This document shows positions 1 to 7,863 of a DNA stretch of 10,232 nt, in pieces. Made by a program: the position numbers and the translations under genes. The notes beneath the pieces were generated by a model. That model was not told the DNA's origin. It did no database searches and saw only the letters and a list, made by a program, of their open reading frames with translations. The stretch is from Vulcanimicrobiia bacterium (GTDB lineage Bacteria > Vulcanimicrobiota > Vulcanimicrobiia > Vulcanimicrobiales > Vulcanimicrobiaceae). The stretch is taken from the NCBI GenBank assembly GCA_025451135.1, contig JANWKW010000142.1:1-10232 (forward strand), written 5' to 3'. The stretch's first letter is position 1, and each line of letters starts with the position of its first letter.

Positions 1-1329
1 ATCATCGAAGCGCTCGGGCTGGACTTCACGCAGGACGGCAAGCGGATCGTAACCCACGTCGGCTCCAAGACCGTCACGCTCCAGCTGGGCAGCCGCACTG
101 CGGATATCGCCGGCGACCGGATCGCGCTCGACGCGGCCCCGGTCGAGATCAAGAACGTCCTGTACGCGCCGTTGCGGTTCTTCACCGACGTGCTGTTGGC
201 GCAGTCGACCTTCGATCGCAAGACGGCCACCGTCACCGTCATCGCGCAGCTGATCGGCCGTTCCGGCGACGGCATCTCGAAGACGGCCCGGCGGGTCGAA
301 CAGGTCGGCACGGTGACCGCCGTCGACGTGGACTCGGACCCCCCGACCATCACGCTCACGTACAACGCCTCGATCCGCACGACCCCGATCGCGCCCAACG
401 CGACCATCCTGCTTGAAGACGTGAACGCCAACGTCACCGTTCCGGGGGAACTGACCGACGTGCGGCCGGGCGACTACGCGCATCTGTACGGGAGCAGCCT
501 GGCGAGCGCCGATCGCGTCGTCGATCAATTCGGATCGCGCGTCGGAACGGTCGCCGCGGTCGCGTCCGGTCAGATGGTGCTCGACGACGGCCACATCATC
601 GTACCCGGACGCAGCACCCGCGTCTCCATCAACGGCGCGACCGCGACGATGGACGACCTGCATCCCGGCGACAGCGTCGCGGTGCGCTACAACGTCGCGA
701 CCAACGAGGTCCGCGAAGTGCTGGCCGGTCGCGCGGGCGCGGACACGGGCGCCCCGTCGGCGATCGCCGCGGTCGCGACCAACGCGACCCGGCCGCTGCG
801 CGCGGGCGATCTGCTCGCGGTGACGCTGACCGGAACGCCCGGCGGCGCCGCCCAGTTCGACGTCGGGCCCTACGTGCTCGGACTGGCCATGAGCGAGCGC
901 GCCGCCGGGACCTACGTCGGCAGTTATCGCATCCCCAACGGCGCCAACTTCGCCAACGTCCCGATCATCGGTCACTTGCGCGCCGGTGGAACCGATTACG
1001 CCAAGCAGGCGCCGACGGGCATCTCGGCTTCGAGCTCGCCGCCCGGCATCGGCGACTTCGCCCCGAACGAAGGCGCCGTGGTCAACTCCTCGCGCCCGTC
1101 GCTCTACGCGACCTTCGTCTCGGACGCGGTGCCGGTGAACCCGTCGTCGGTCCACATCATCGTCGACGGTCACGACATCACCGCGAGCGCCGTGCGCACG
1201 CCTCGATTCGTGCACTACGTCCCGGTCGTGCCGTATCCGGACGGCGTCGTGCACGTGACCGTGCGGGTCGCCGATCTGGCCGGCAACGCCAGTTCCAAAT
1301 CGTGGTCGTTCACCATCAAAACCCACTAG
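1..1329 (+). CDS. Secreted modular protein with copper amine oxidase N-terminal-like domain and C-terminal Ig-like domain (5' partial)
   Basis: The frame is open from base 1, so the start and any signal peptide lie upstream; 442 residues are visible. Visible residues 1-80 have the beta-hairpin pattern of the copper amine oxidase N-terminal-like domain (a cell-wall or surface module, not the enzyme), including the segment YAPLRFFTDVL. Residues about 103-163 and 182-230 look like two related beta-barrel units. Each opens with GTVxAV and closes with PGD followed by a Tyr-ending strand. Residues about 260-340 form another beta-sandwich (RAGDLLAVTLTGTPGG). Residues about 350-442 look like a bacterial Ig-like domain, with NSSRPSLYATF, VDGHDIT and the ending SWSFTI. 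No catalytic motif is visible. I infer a surface or periplasmic structural or binding role. The next gene starts 9 bases after the stop, so the two are probably co-transcribed. The domain assignments come from pattern memory, so exact edges are uncertain. Confidence 0.8.
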   Translation: MIEALGLDFTQDGKRIVTHVGSKTVTLQLGSRTADIAGDRIALDAAPVEIKNVLYAPLRFFTDVLLAQSTFDRKTATVTVIAQLIGRSGDGISKTARRVEQVGTVTAVDVDSDPPTITLTYNASIRTTPIAPNATILLEDVNANVTVPGELTDVRPGDYAHLYGSSLASADRVVDQFGSRVGTVAAVASGQMVLDDGHIIVPGRSTRVSINGATATMDDLHPGDSVAVRYNVATNEVREVLAGRAGADTGAPSAIAAVATNATRPLRAGDLLAVTLTGTPGGAAQFDVGPYVLGLAMSERAAGTYVGSYRIPNGANFANVPIIGHLRAGGTDYAKQAPTGISASSSPPGIGDFAPNEGAVVNSSRPSLYATFVSDAVPVNPSSVHIIVDGHDITASAVRTPRFVHYVPVVPYPDGVVHVTVRVADLAGNASSKSWSFTIKTH

Positions 1330-1332
1330 GAG
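1328..1332 (+). promoter_or_regulatory. Ribosome binding site overlapping the upstream stop codon; supports a TTG start
   Basis: The sequence TAGGAG contains both the stop codon of the upstream gene (TAG, 1327-1329) and a Shine-Dalgarno core AGGAG. The core lies 6 bases before TTG at 1339. This spacing, plus a complete lipoprotein signal peptide beginning at that codon, supports TTG as the true start. Termination and re-initiation are probably coupled. Confidence 0.75.
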
Positions 1333-1338
1333 TCCACA

Positions 1339-2985
1339 TTGTCGATCTCGCTCGCCGCGCGCACGGCCGCGCTCGCCCTCGTCGCCGCCGTCGGGCTTAG
1401 CGCATGCGGAGGATCCAGCACGAGCACGTCCACGTCCGCGGCGAGCACGACGGCGTCGACCGCGGCTCCGACCGGCGGCGCGAGCTTGATCGAAGCGCGC
1501 GTCAAGGACGCGATCGTGATGGATCCCGCCCAAGCGACCGACGGGATGTCGCTCAACCTCTCGCAAGAGATCCTCAAAGGGCTGGTGGATTTCAAGCTCG
1601 GCACGTTCGACGTGCAGCCGGCCATCGCGCGATCGTGGTCGGTCAGTCCGGACGGCCGGGTGTGGACGTTCGCGCTCAAGCCCGGGCTGAAATTCTCGGA
1701 CGGGACGCCCGTCGACGCAGCCGCCGTCAAATTCAACTTCGACCGCTGGCGTCTGGTCAGCGATCCGTATCACGGAAACTTGTCGTTCGGGTACTACGCC
1801 AGCATGTTCGGCGGCTTCCCCGGCCTGATCGCCGACGTGCGCGCGCCGAAGCCCGACACGGTCGTGATCTCGATCGCGCGTCCGTTCAGCCCGTTCCTGC
1901 ACGACCTGGCGATGCCGTCGTTCGCCATCTCCTCGCCGACCGCCATCCGCGCGAATGCGGATAGCTACGGCCAGCCCGGGACGCCGCCGGTCGGCTGGGG
2001 TCCGTATACGCTTGCGGAATGGGTCAAGGACGATCACATGACGCTGCGCGCCAATCCGGACTATCCGGGCACGCCCGCGTACGGAACGGTAGTGGTACGC
2101 GACATCCCGGACCAGTCGACCAGCGTGCTCGAGATGCAGAAGGGCACGGTCGATATCCTGACCGATCCGCGGCCCGACGACGCCGCCGCGCTCGCGAAGC
2201 AGGCCGGCCTGACGGTCGCCTATCAGCCGGCGAACAACAACTCGTACGTCGCGTTCAACATGGACCGCAAGCCGTTCGACGATCTGCGCGTCCGGCGCGC
2301 GATGGCGTATGCGATCGACGTGAACGCGATCGTCAAGGGCCTCTACCCCAAGGGCGCGATGGTGGCGTCCAACTGGACGCCGCCCGGGATGCTCGGCGAG
2401 AACGCGTCCCTCAAGCCGTATCCGCACGACGTCGCCAAGGCCAAGGCGCTGCTGGCCGCGGCCGGCTTCCCGAAAGGGTTCTCGACCGAGCTGTTCTATC
2501 CGACGCTCCCGCGACCGTACATGCCCGAGCCGCAGCGGATCGCCGAGACGATCCAGGCGCAGCTCGCGCAGGCCGGCGTCGCGGTCACGCTGCAGCCGTT
2601 CGAGTGGGCGGTCTTCCTGGATAAGGTCCGGCACGGTGAACATCCGATGTGCCTGATCGGCTGGAGCGGCGATAACGGCGATCCGGACAACTTCTTCGTG
2701 CCCCTGCTCGATAAGGACACCGCCAACGCCAAGCCCAACGGGCAGAACTATTCATTCTGGCGCGACGAGGCGTTCCATCAGCTGTTGATGAGCGGCCAGG
2801 CGGCCGTCGGCGACGCCAAGCGCGCGCCGTTCTATCGACAGGCCAACGCGCGGATCGCCGATCAAGTGCCGGCGCTGCCGATCGTACACGTGGCCGTTCC
2901 GATCGTGCTCAAGAACACCATCGCCGGCTTCGTCCCGAGCCCGGATACCCACATCGCGTTCGAATTCCTAAAACCGAAGAAGTAG
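1339..2985 (+). CDS. ABC transporter substrate-binding lipoprotein, family 5 (DppA/OppA-like, probable peptide binding)
   Basis: The 548-residue protein is close to the usual length of dipeptide/oligopeptide-binding proteins. It starts with a lipoprotein signal peptide whose lipobox LSAC places the lipidated Cys at residue 23. A Ser/Thr/Ala-rich linker (about 26-48) follows, tethering the domain to the membrane. Residues about 97-130 carry the family 5 signature (SWSVSPDGRVWTFALK, then KFSDGTPVDAAAV). Residues about 310-340 contain the conserved FDDLRVRRAMAYAID segment. The stretch WSGDNGDPDNFF (442-453) closely resembles the DppA region where an Asp contacts the peptide amino terminus, so a short peptide is the best ligand guess. 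Family membership is seen; the ligand is inferred. Permease and ATPase genes would normally be nearby but none is in the window. The HIT gene follows after 8 bases. Confidence 0.93.
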   Translation: MSISLAARTAALALVAAVGLSACGGSSTSTSTSAASTTASTAAPTGGASLIEARVKDAIVMDPAQATDGMSLNLSQEILKGLVDFKLGTFDVQPAIARSWSVSPDGRVWTFALKPGLKFSDGTPVDAAAVKFNFDRWRLVSDPYHGNLSFGYYASMFGGFPGLIADVRAPKPDTVVISIARPFSPFLHDLAMPSFAISSPTAIRANADSYGQPGTPPVGWGPYTLAEWVKDDHMTLRANPDYPGTPAYGTVVVRDIPDQSTSVLEMQKGTVDILTDPRPDDAAALAKQAGLTVAYQPANNNSYVAFNMDRKPFDDLRVRRAMAYAIDVNAIVKGLYPKGAMVASNWTPPGMLGENASLKPYPHDVAKAKALLAAAGFPKGFSTELFYPTLPRPYMPEPQRIAETIQAQLAQAGVAVTLQPFEWAVFLDKVRHGEHPMCLIGWSGDNGDPDNFFVPLLDKDTANAKPNGQNYSFWRDEAFHQLLMSGQAAVGDAKRAPFYRQANARIADQVPALPIVHVAVPIVLKNTIAGFVPSPDTHIAFEFLKPKK

Positions 2986-2993
2986 GCTCGCGC

Positions 2994-3356
2994 ATGGACA
3001 ACGATCCGAAACCGGATCCGAACTGCCTGTTCTGCAAGATCGTCAGCGGCGAGGTGCCCGCGTCGTTCGTCTATCGCGACGAGGACGTGATCGTCATCGA
3101 CGACATCAACCCGGTCGCCCCGCAGCATCGCCTGGTGATCACGACCAAGCACTGGCCGAACGCGGCCCGGTTTGCGGGAAGCGCGGATCCGGCGGTGGTC
3201 GCGCGATTCTTCAGCACCGGCGCGCAGCTCGGCCGCGAGCAGTGGGAGCAGGGCGATCGGCTCGTCATCAATACCGGTCCCGCAGGCGGCCAGACGGTCG
3301 ACCACGTGCACATGCACGTGATCTCGGGCCGTCAGATGACCTGGCCACCGGGATAG
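2994..3356 (+). CDS. HIT-family (histidine triad) nucleotide-binding protein, HinT-like
   Basis: The 120-residue length is typical of HinT/PKCI-type proteins. These are small cytoplasmic homodimers that hydrolyse nucleoside phosphoramidates and aminoacyl-adenylate-type compounds. The catalytic triad HVHMHV is present (His104, His106, His108), and the middle-to-last His spacing is intact. CLFC at residues 11-14 matches the Cys pair found in many members, which can bind zinc with other residues. The segment PQHRLVITTKH (43-53) and the C-terminal WPPG (117-120) are further family hallmarks. The ATG is 8 bases after the stop of the peptide-binding gene, so the two are likely co-transcribed. The ribosome site is weak (AGTAGG, overlapping that stop), which fits translational coupling. 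The physiological substrate cannot be read from sequence. Confidence 0.93.
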   Translation: MDNDPKPDPNCLFCKIVSGEVPASFVYRDEDVIVIDDINPVAPQHRLVITTKHWPNAARFAGSADPAVVARFFSTGAQLGREQWEQGDRLVINTGPAGGQTVDHVHMHVISGRQMTWPPG

Positions 3357-3373
3357 ACCGGCACGCGAATTGT

Positions 3374-3397
3374 AACAGCGGCGGCGGGCGCCGCGTT
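3374..3397 (+). other. GC-rich potential hairpin between the HIT and alpha-2-macroglobulin genes
   Basis: In the 52-base gap, GCGGCG (3378-3383) can pair with CGCCGC (3389-3394) around a 5-base loop. AAC and GTT can extend the stem across one bulged A. No T run follows, so it is a poor intrinsic terminator. It may be a partial attenuator, or chance in GC-rich sequence. I found no convincing promoter in this gap, so the large downstream gene may be read through from upstream. Confidence 0.3.
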
Positions 3398-3400
3398 GAC

Positions 3401-3408
3401 GGGGTGAT
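3401..3408 (+). promoter_or_regulatory. Ribosome binding site of the alpha-2-macroglobulin gene
   Basis: GGGGTGAT directly precedes ATG at 3409 and matches most of the extended anti-Shine-Dalgarno complement GGAGGTGAT. It fixes this start, which also begins a clean export signal. Confidence 0.6.
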
Positions 3409-6400
3409 ATGAACAGATCGACTCGGGTTGCCGCTGCGTTCGGCCTCACGCTGATCCTCATCGCATGCGCCGCGCGCGCCGCTTCGCGGGAGTACCTCTA
3501 CGGCGGGCCGGCCGGCGCGTACGTCCCCGGACGCATGGTCGTCGGGCACTACGCGAGCGAGTCGAGCGCTACCGTGCCGCTCCACGTCGACATCTACTCG
3601 TTGTCGCTCGAGCGGGTCGTCGCGATGGGCGGGGTCGACCGCTGGGGCAGCGCAACGCTTGCCCCCGAGGCCTACGGTCCGCGCGTCGCCCAAGCGGAAG
3701 GAACGCGCAAGGACACCCAGTGGACGGTCCAGATCCCGGCGCTTCCGATCGGCTACTACGCCGCCGTCGCGACCGTCGGCGACCTGCACCGGACGACCGT
3801 CTTCGACGTCACGACCCTAGGCGTCGTCGGAAACGCGCTCGGGACGACCCGCGGACTCTTCGCGGTCGACCTGCGGACCTTTCTGCGCCACGCCGGGCCG
3901 ACCACGTTCGCGATCCATACGAAGACCGGCGTCACGACCGTGCCTGCGGACCGCGACGGGCTCGCCTCGTTCCAGGTGAAGGCCGGTGAGGCGCAGCCGG
4001 TCGTCGTCGCCAGCACGGCCGACGGATCCTCGATGGTGCTCACGATTCAGAGTTGGTACGGCGCCACCGGGGCGAACGTGGACGTCGGCATGATCCAGAC
4101 CGACCGCCCGATCTATCGGCCCGGCCAGACGATCGACGTGCGTGCGGTCGTCCGCCGCGGAAGCATCGGCGGATATACGATTCCGACGGGAACGAGGCGG
4201 GTGACGGTGACGGGGCCGGACGGAACGACGATCTACGATCACGACGCCTCCATCTCGGCGTTCGGCACGGTAGCGGCCGCGATCCCGCTCGCCGAAAAGG
4301 CCGCGCTCGGCGACTATCGGATCGGCGTCGGCACGCAACTCTCCGCGAACGTCACGATCCTGGCCTACAAGAAGCCCGAGTACGAGATCGCCTTCAAACC
4401 GGACAAGCCGTTCGTGATCGGCGGCGATACCGGCTCGTTCACGCTCTCGGCGAACTACTTCTTCGGGCGTCCCGCCGCCGGACTCCATCTGCACTACCTC
4501 GCGTATATCCAGCCGCATTGCTGGTACGGCTACGGGCCGTTCTCGTCGGCCATGTCGGACCTGTACCGGCTGCCGAACGATTGCTACAAACGCACGACCG
4601 TCGGCCAGGGCGATTTCGTCACGGATGCGGCGGGGCACCACGCGGTCTTGCTGGCCACCGGGAAGACCGACTACGAACAGGAGATCGCGATCGAGGCCGA
4701 CGGGCGCGACGCGTCCGGCCGCACCGTCCAAGTGACCGGATCCCTGCGCGTGGTCCCGGCCGCGTTCGCGCTCTCGCTCGCGAGCGACGAGTGGTTCGGG
4801 CAGGCGGGCAAGCCCGTCCACCTGACCATGACCTCGCGGACCTACGACGACAAGCCGTATCCGAACGCGGACGTCACCCTCGTCATCGTCGGATCGCGTT
4901 GGAACCGCAAAGCGGGCAAGTACGGCGCATACGAGCAGTTCTCGCGCGAGACGCGCGCGGTCCAGACCGGCGCGGACGGGAAGATCGCGTTCGACTGGAC
5001 GCCGGCCGCCGGCGCGACGTACGCGTTCACGGCGACGGCGAAGGACGATCGCGGAAATACGGCGCGCGGCTACTACTACATGTGGGTTCTGGGCGCCGGC
5101 GAGAACCCGTGGTTCCAACCCGGGGATCAGCCGACCGTCGTAGCGCAGAAAGAGACGTTCCGCCCAGGGGAGCGACCGCGGGTGCTCGTGACCTTGCCCA
5201 AACCCGATCGCGACATCTTGGTGATCGTCACGACCGATCGCTTCACCTCGAGCCGCGTCGTGCACGTCAAGGGAACGAACCTCGCGCTCGATCTGGACGC
5301 TCCGCGCGACGCCGCCCAGTTCGGCGTCAAGGTGGAGTTGCCGAACGAAGACGGGGTCTCCGAGGCTCAAGCCACGATCAAGATCGCCCCCGCTCCGAAG
5401 TCGCTCGTGGTGACGATCCATCCGGACAAGGCACGGTATGCGCCGGGCGAGCGTGCCACGTTCGCGGTCGAGGCGCGCGACATCCACGGCCATCCGGTCC
5501 GAGCCGAACTCGCGCTCGGCATCGTCGACCAAGCGCTCTATGCCGTGCAAGAAGCGCCGGCGCTCGATCCGATGGCGACGTTCTACACGGCCTACGCCTA
5601 CTTCTATCCGAGTTTCTCGTGGTATCGCCCGAACGAGGGCGACCTGGTGATGCCGGGGACGACCTCCGATATCTATTCGCTCAATGCGAGACCGATGGCC
5701 CTGAAGACGACCTCGCGCGCGAGCGGAGCGCTTCAGTCGGCGTATGCCGGACTGCCCGTCGTCATCCGATCGAATTTCCAGGATACGGCGTATTGGTCGC
5801 CATCCATCGTCACCGACGCGAACGGTCGGGCGACGGTCTCGTTCGACTGGCCCGACAATCTGACGACGTGGCGCGCCGACGGCTTGGCCGTGACCCGCGA
5901 CACGAGTCTGGGCGTGGCGCGTGCCACCGCACTCGTCACCAAAGACTTCCTCGTGCGCCTCGAGACCCCGCGCTTCTTGCGCGCCGGCGACAGCTCGCAG
6001 ATCGTCGGCATCGCACAAGGCATGCCGGATCGCTCGAACGTGACCATGCGACTCGATACGGGCGCGCTCGGCCTCGGTACGCTCGATCGCGCCTTGCAGC
6101 TCGATCAATATCGCAGCGCGGATACATCGTGGCCGGTGACGGCTCCGGGAACCGGTGACGTGAGTCTCACGCTCTTCGGCAGCGACGGCGCGCGCACCGA
6201 TGCGGTCAGGCAAGATCTGCCGCTCCTGGCGGGAACGGCCGCGGAGCACGAGCGCAACGCCGGGACGTTGCCGAACGACGCTTCGCTCGCCGTCGCGGTG
6301 CCGAGCGGGTATCTGGGCGGCGACGTGACCTTGACGCTGACGCCCAGCGTCGTCGCAGGGCTCGTGCAGAATCTTCGCCTGCTCGACGTCTACCCGTACT

Positions 6401-7860
6401 ACTGCACCGAACAGACGATGTCGGCGGCGCTTCCGGCGATCTACGTCGACCGGGTCCTCAAGGCCGCCGGGCTTCGCGCGCCGAGCGACGTGTCGACGCC
6501 GCAGATCGTCGCGAATGCGATCGCGCGTCTCGAACAGCTGCAGCACGACGACGGATCGTGGGGCTGGTGGGAGACCGATCCGGGTCATCCGTTCATGACG
6601 GCCTATGCGATGTACGGACTGGCGCAGATGCGCGCGGGCGGCTATGCGGTTCCCGACTACATCTACGACAGGGGCGTGAACAGCTTGATCGCGCAGCTCC
6701 AGACGACGAACACCGACACGCTGCGCCTCTGGGGCGGACAGCAGCCTGGGTCGGAGTGGAACACGCGCGCGTATATGCTCTTCGCGCTCGCGGAGGCCGC
6801 GCCGGAACGCGCGAAGGGCACGATCGCCGCGTGGTATGCCCAGACGCTCGGGCACGCGAAGCAGTTGAACCCCTACGCGATCTCGGTGCTGGGCCTGGCC
6901 GAACATCGTCTCGGAAACGATGAGGCCGCGCGCACGCTGCTGGCGGCCTTGGACGCGCGCGCCATCGAAGACGGCGCGTTCACGTTCTGGCGCGGCGACA
7001 CGTGGCACTATGCGTGGGAGGACGATCCGATCGAGACGACCGCATACGCGCTTCGACTCGAGGCGGCCCTCGCGCCGGCGTCGCCGCGGGTCGCGCGGAC
7101 GATCGCCTTCCTACGCGCCCAGCAGCGCGGCGGTTGGTGGTACACCACCAAGGACACGGCCGCGTCGATCTACGCACTGGCGGAGGCGATGCATCCGGAT
7201 CCGAGCGAGTTCCATCCGAACGAGACGGTCCGCGTCTTGCTCGACGGCAAGCCGGTCCGGACGCTGCACGTGACGCGCGCGATCCTCGACGCGAACGAGG
7301 CCGAAGTGGTGATCCCGGCGGCCGACATCCGTAATGGCGGGACGATCTCGTTCGAACGGACCGGGACCGGCGCTCTTTACTGGGCGAGCGATGCGGTGCG
7401 GTACGTCCCGGCGAGCGCGCAGAGCGCGAGCGACGTCGCGAACCGGCCGCTCTTCGACCGGCTCTTCGCCAAGGCGCCGGCATTCGCGATCGCGCGGACG
7501 TACGATGCAGGACATCCCGGCCCGTGGCGGGTCGGCGACGAGATCAAGGTGACGGTCACCGTCTCGACCCGCGAGGACGTGCAATACGTGCTGGTCGAGG
7601 ATCCGTTCCCGGCCGGCGCCGAGCATCAGGACGAGCAAGGCCATGCGGCCGACGACGCGTGGAGCGGCGTCCAACTCCTGGACGACCACGCGGCGTTCTT
7701 CGCGACGCAGCTCTCGTCGAGCCATCCGCTGACGATCCGGTATACGCTGCGGGTCACGACCCCCGGCACCTACACCGCTCCGGCCCCGACGGCCAATGCG
7801 ATGTACGGTCCGCCGGTCTCGGCGGTCGGCACGGGCACGACCGTCACGGTCGTGCCCTAG
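3409..7860 (+). CDS. Bacterial alpha-2-macroglobulin family protein with thioester
   Basis: The 1483-residue exported protein is similar in size to E. coli YfhM/YfaS. Family members trap proteases: cleavage of a bait region triggers collapse and covalent capture through a Cys-Gln thioester. The signal peptide is residues 1-24. LIAC (17-20) could be a lipobox, while ARA|A (22-24) could be a signal peptidase I site. The MG2 domain begins at DRPIYRPGQ (232-240) and MG3 at YKKPEYE (320-326). The domain before the bait region ends at IVDQALYAVQ (705-714). An aromatic-rich bait-like segment covers about 717-790. The A2M core contains YWSPS (795-799) and PDNLTTW (815-821). The thioester is CTEQ (Cys999, Gln1002), followed by the helical thioester domain with GSWGWW (1049-1054). 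The C-terminal beta domain, about 1350-1483, resembles the last macroglobulin domain of bacterial members. No pbpC gene, the usual proteobacterial partner, is adjacent. The upstream HIT gene is 52 bases away. Confidence 0.95.
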   Translation: MNRSTRVAAAFGLTLILIACAARAASREYLYGGPAGAYVPGRMVVGHYASESSATVPLHVDIYSLSLERVVAMGGVDRWGSATLAPEAYGPRVAQAEGTRKDTQWTVQIPALPIGYYAAVATVGDLHRTTVFDVTTLGVVGNALGTTRGLFAVDLRTFLRHAGPTTFAIHTKTGVTTVPADRDGLASFQVKAGEAQPVVVASTADGSSMVLTIQSWYGATGANVDVGMIQTDRPIYRPGQTIDVRAVVRRGSIGGYTIPTGTRRVTVTGPDGTTIYDHDASISAFGTVAAAIPLAEKAALGDYRIGVGTQLSANVTILAYKKPEYEIAFKPDKPFVIGGDTGSFTLSANYFFGRPAAGLHLHYLAYIQPHCWYGYGPFSSAMSDLYRLPNDCYKRTTVGQGDFVTDAAGHHAVLLATGKTDYEQEIAIEADGRDASGRTVQVTGSLRVVPAAFALSLASDEWFGQAGKPVHLTMTSRTYDDKPYPNADVTLVIVGSRWNRKAGKYGAYEQFSRETRAVQTGADGKIAFDWTPAAGATYAFTATAKDDRGNTARGYYYMWVLGAGENPWFQPGDQPTVVAQKETFRPGERPRVLVTLPKPDRDILVIVTTDRFTSSRVVHVKGTNLALDLDAPRDAAQFGVKVELPNEDGVSEAQATIKIAPAPKSLVVTIHPDKARYAPGERATFAVEARDIHGHPVRAELALGIVDQALYAVQEAPALDPMATFYTAYAYFYPSFSWYRPNEGDLVMPGTTSDIYSLNARPMALKTTSRASGALQSAYAGLPVVIRSNFQDTAYWSPSIVTDANGRATVSFDWPDNLTTWRADGLAVTRDTSLGVARATALVTKDFLVRLETPRFLRAGDSSQIVGIAQGMPDRSNVTMRLDTGALGLGTLDRALQLDQYRSADTSWPVTAPGTGDVSLTLFGSDGARTDAVRQDLPLLAGTAAEHERNAGTLPNDASLAVAVPSGYLGGDVTLTLTPSVVAGLVQNLRLLDVYPYYCTEQTMSAALPAIYVDRVLKAAGLRAPSDVSTPQIVANAIARLEQLQHDDGSWGWWETDPGHPFMTAYAMYGLAQMRAGGYAVPDYIYDRGVNSLIAQLQTTNTDTLRLWGGQQPGSEWNTRAYMLFALAEAAPERAKGTIAAWYAQTLGHAKQLNPYAISVLGLAEHRLGNDEAARTLLAALDARAIEDGAFTFWRGDTWHYAWEDDPIETTAYALRLEAALAPASPRVARTIAFLRAQQRGGWWYTTKDTAASIYALAEAMHPDPSEFHPNETVRVLLDGKPVRTLHVTRAILDANEAEVVIPAADIRNGGTISFERTGTGALYWASDAVRYVPASAQSASDVANRPLFDRLFAKAPAFAIARTYDAGHPGPWRVGDEIKVTVTVSTREDVQYVLVEDPFPAGAEHQDEQGHAADDAWSGVQLLDDHAAFFATQLSSSHPLTIRYTLRVTTPGTYTAPAPTANAMYGPPVSAVGTGTTVTVVP
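7833..7857 (+). terminator. Perfect 12-bp inverted repeat at the convergent gene junction; candidate bidirectional terminator
   Basis: GGGCACGACCGT (7833-7844) and ACGGTCGTGCCC (7846-7857) are exact reverse complements separated by one base. As RNA this folds into an 11-bp stem with a three-base loop. The right arm ends on the base before the TAG stop of the plus-strand gene. The same hairpin lies 6 bases beyond the stop of the minus-strand gene. No T run follows on either strand, so it is not a textbook intrinsic terminator. Its position at a convergent junction still suggests transcript ending or 3' end protection. It also encodes the last residues of the plus-strand protein. Confidence 0.5.
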
Positions 7861-7863
7861 CGG

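Noticed and set aside
3303..3320. Perfect inverted repeat CACGTGCA-CA-TGCACGTG inside the HIT gene
   Set aside because: It follows directly from encoding the HVHMHV catalytic motif with CAC, GTG and ATG codons, and its two-base centre gives a poor RNA loop.
3368..3377. AATTGTAAC as a possible -10 element for the macroglobulin gene
   Set aside because: No acceptable -35 at the right spacing was found, and the match to the -10 consensus is poor.
4053..6158. 701-codon open frame on the plus strand in another frame
   Set aside because: It is Arg-rich low-complexity translation inside the macroglobulin gene, with no motifs and no ribosome site.
3817..7008. 1063-codon open frame on the minus strand, antisense to the macroglobulin gene
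   Set aside because: It is Arg/Gly-rich with no recognisable domain and no export signal. It mirrors a GC-rich gene whose codon bias removes stops on the opposite strand, while the plus-strand frame has clear family motifs throughout.
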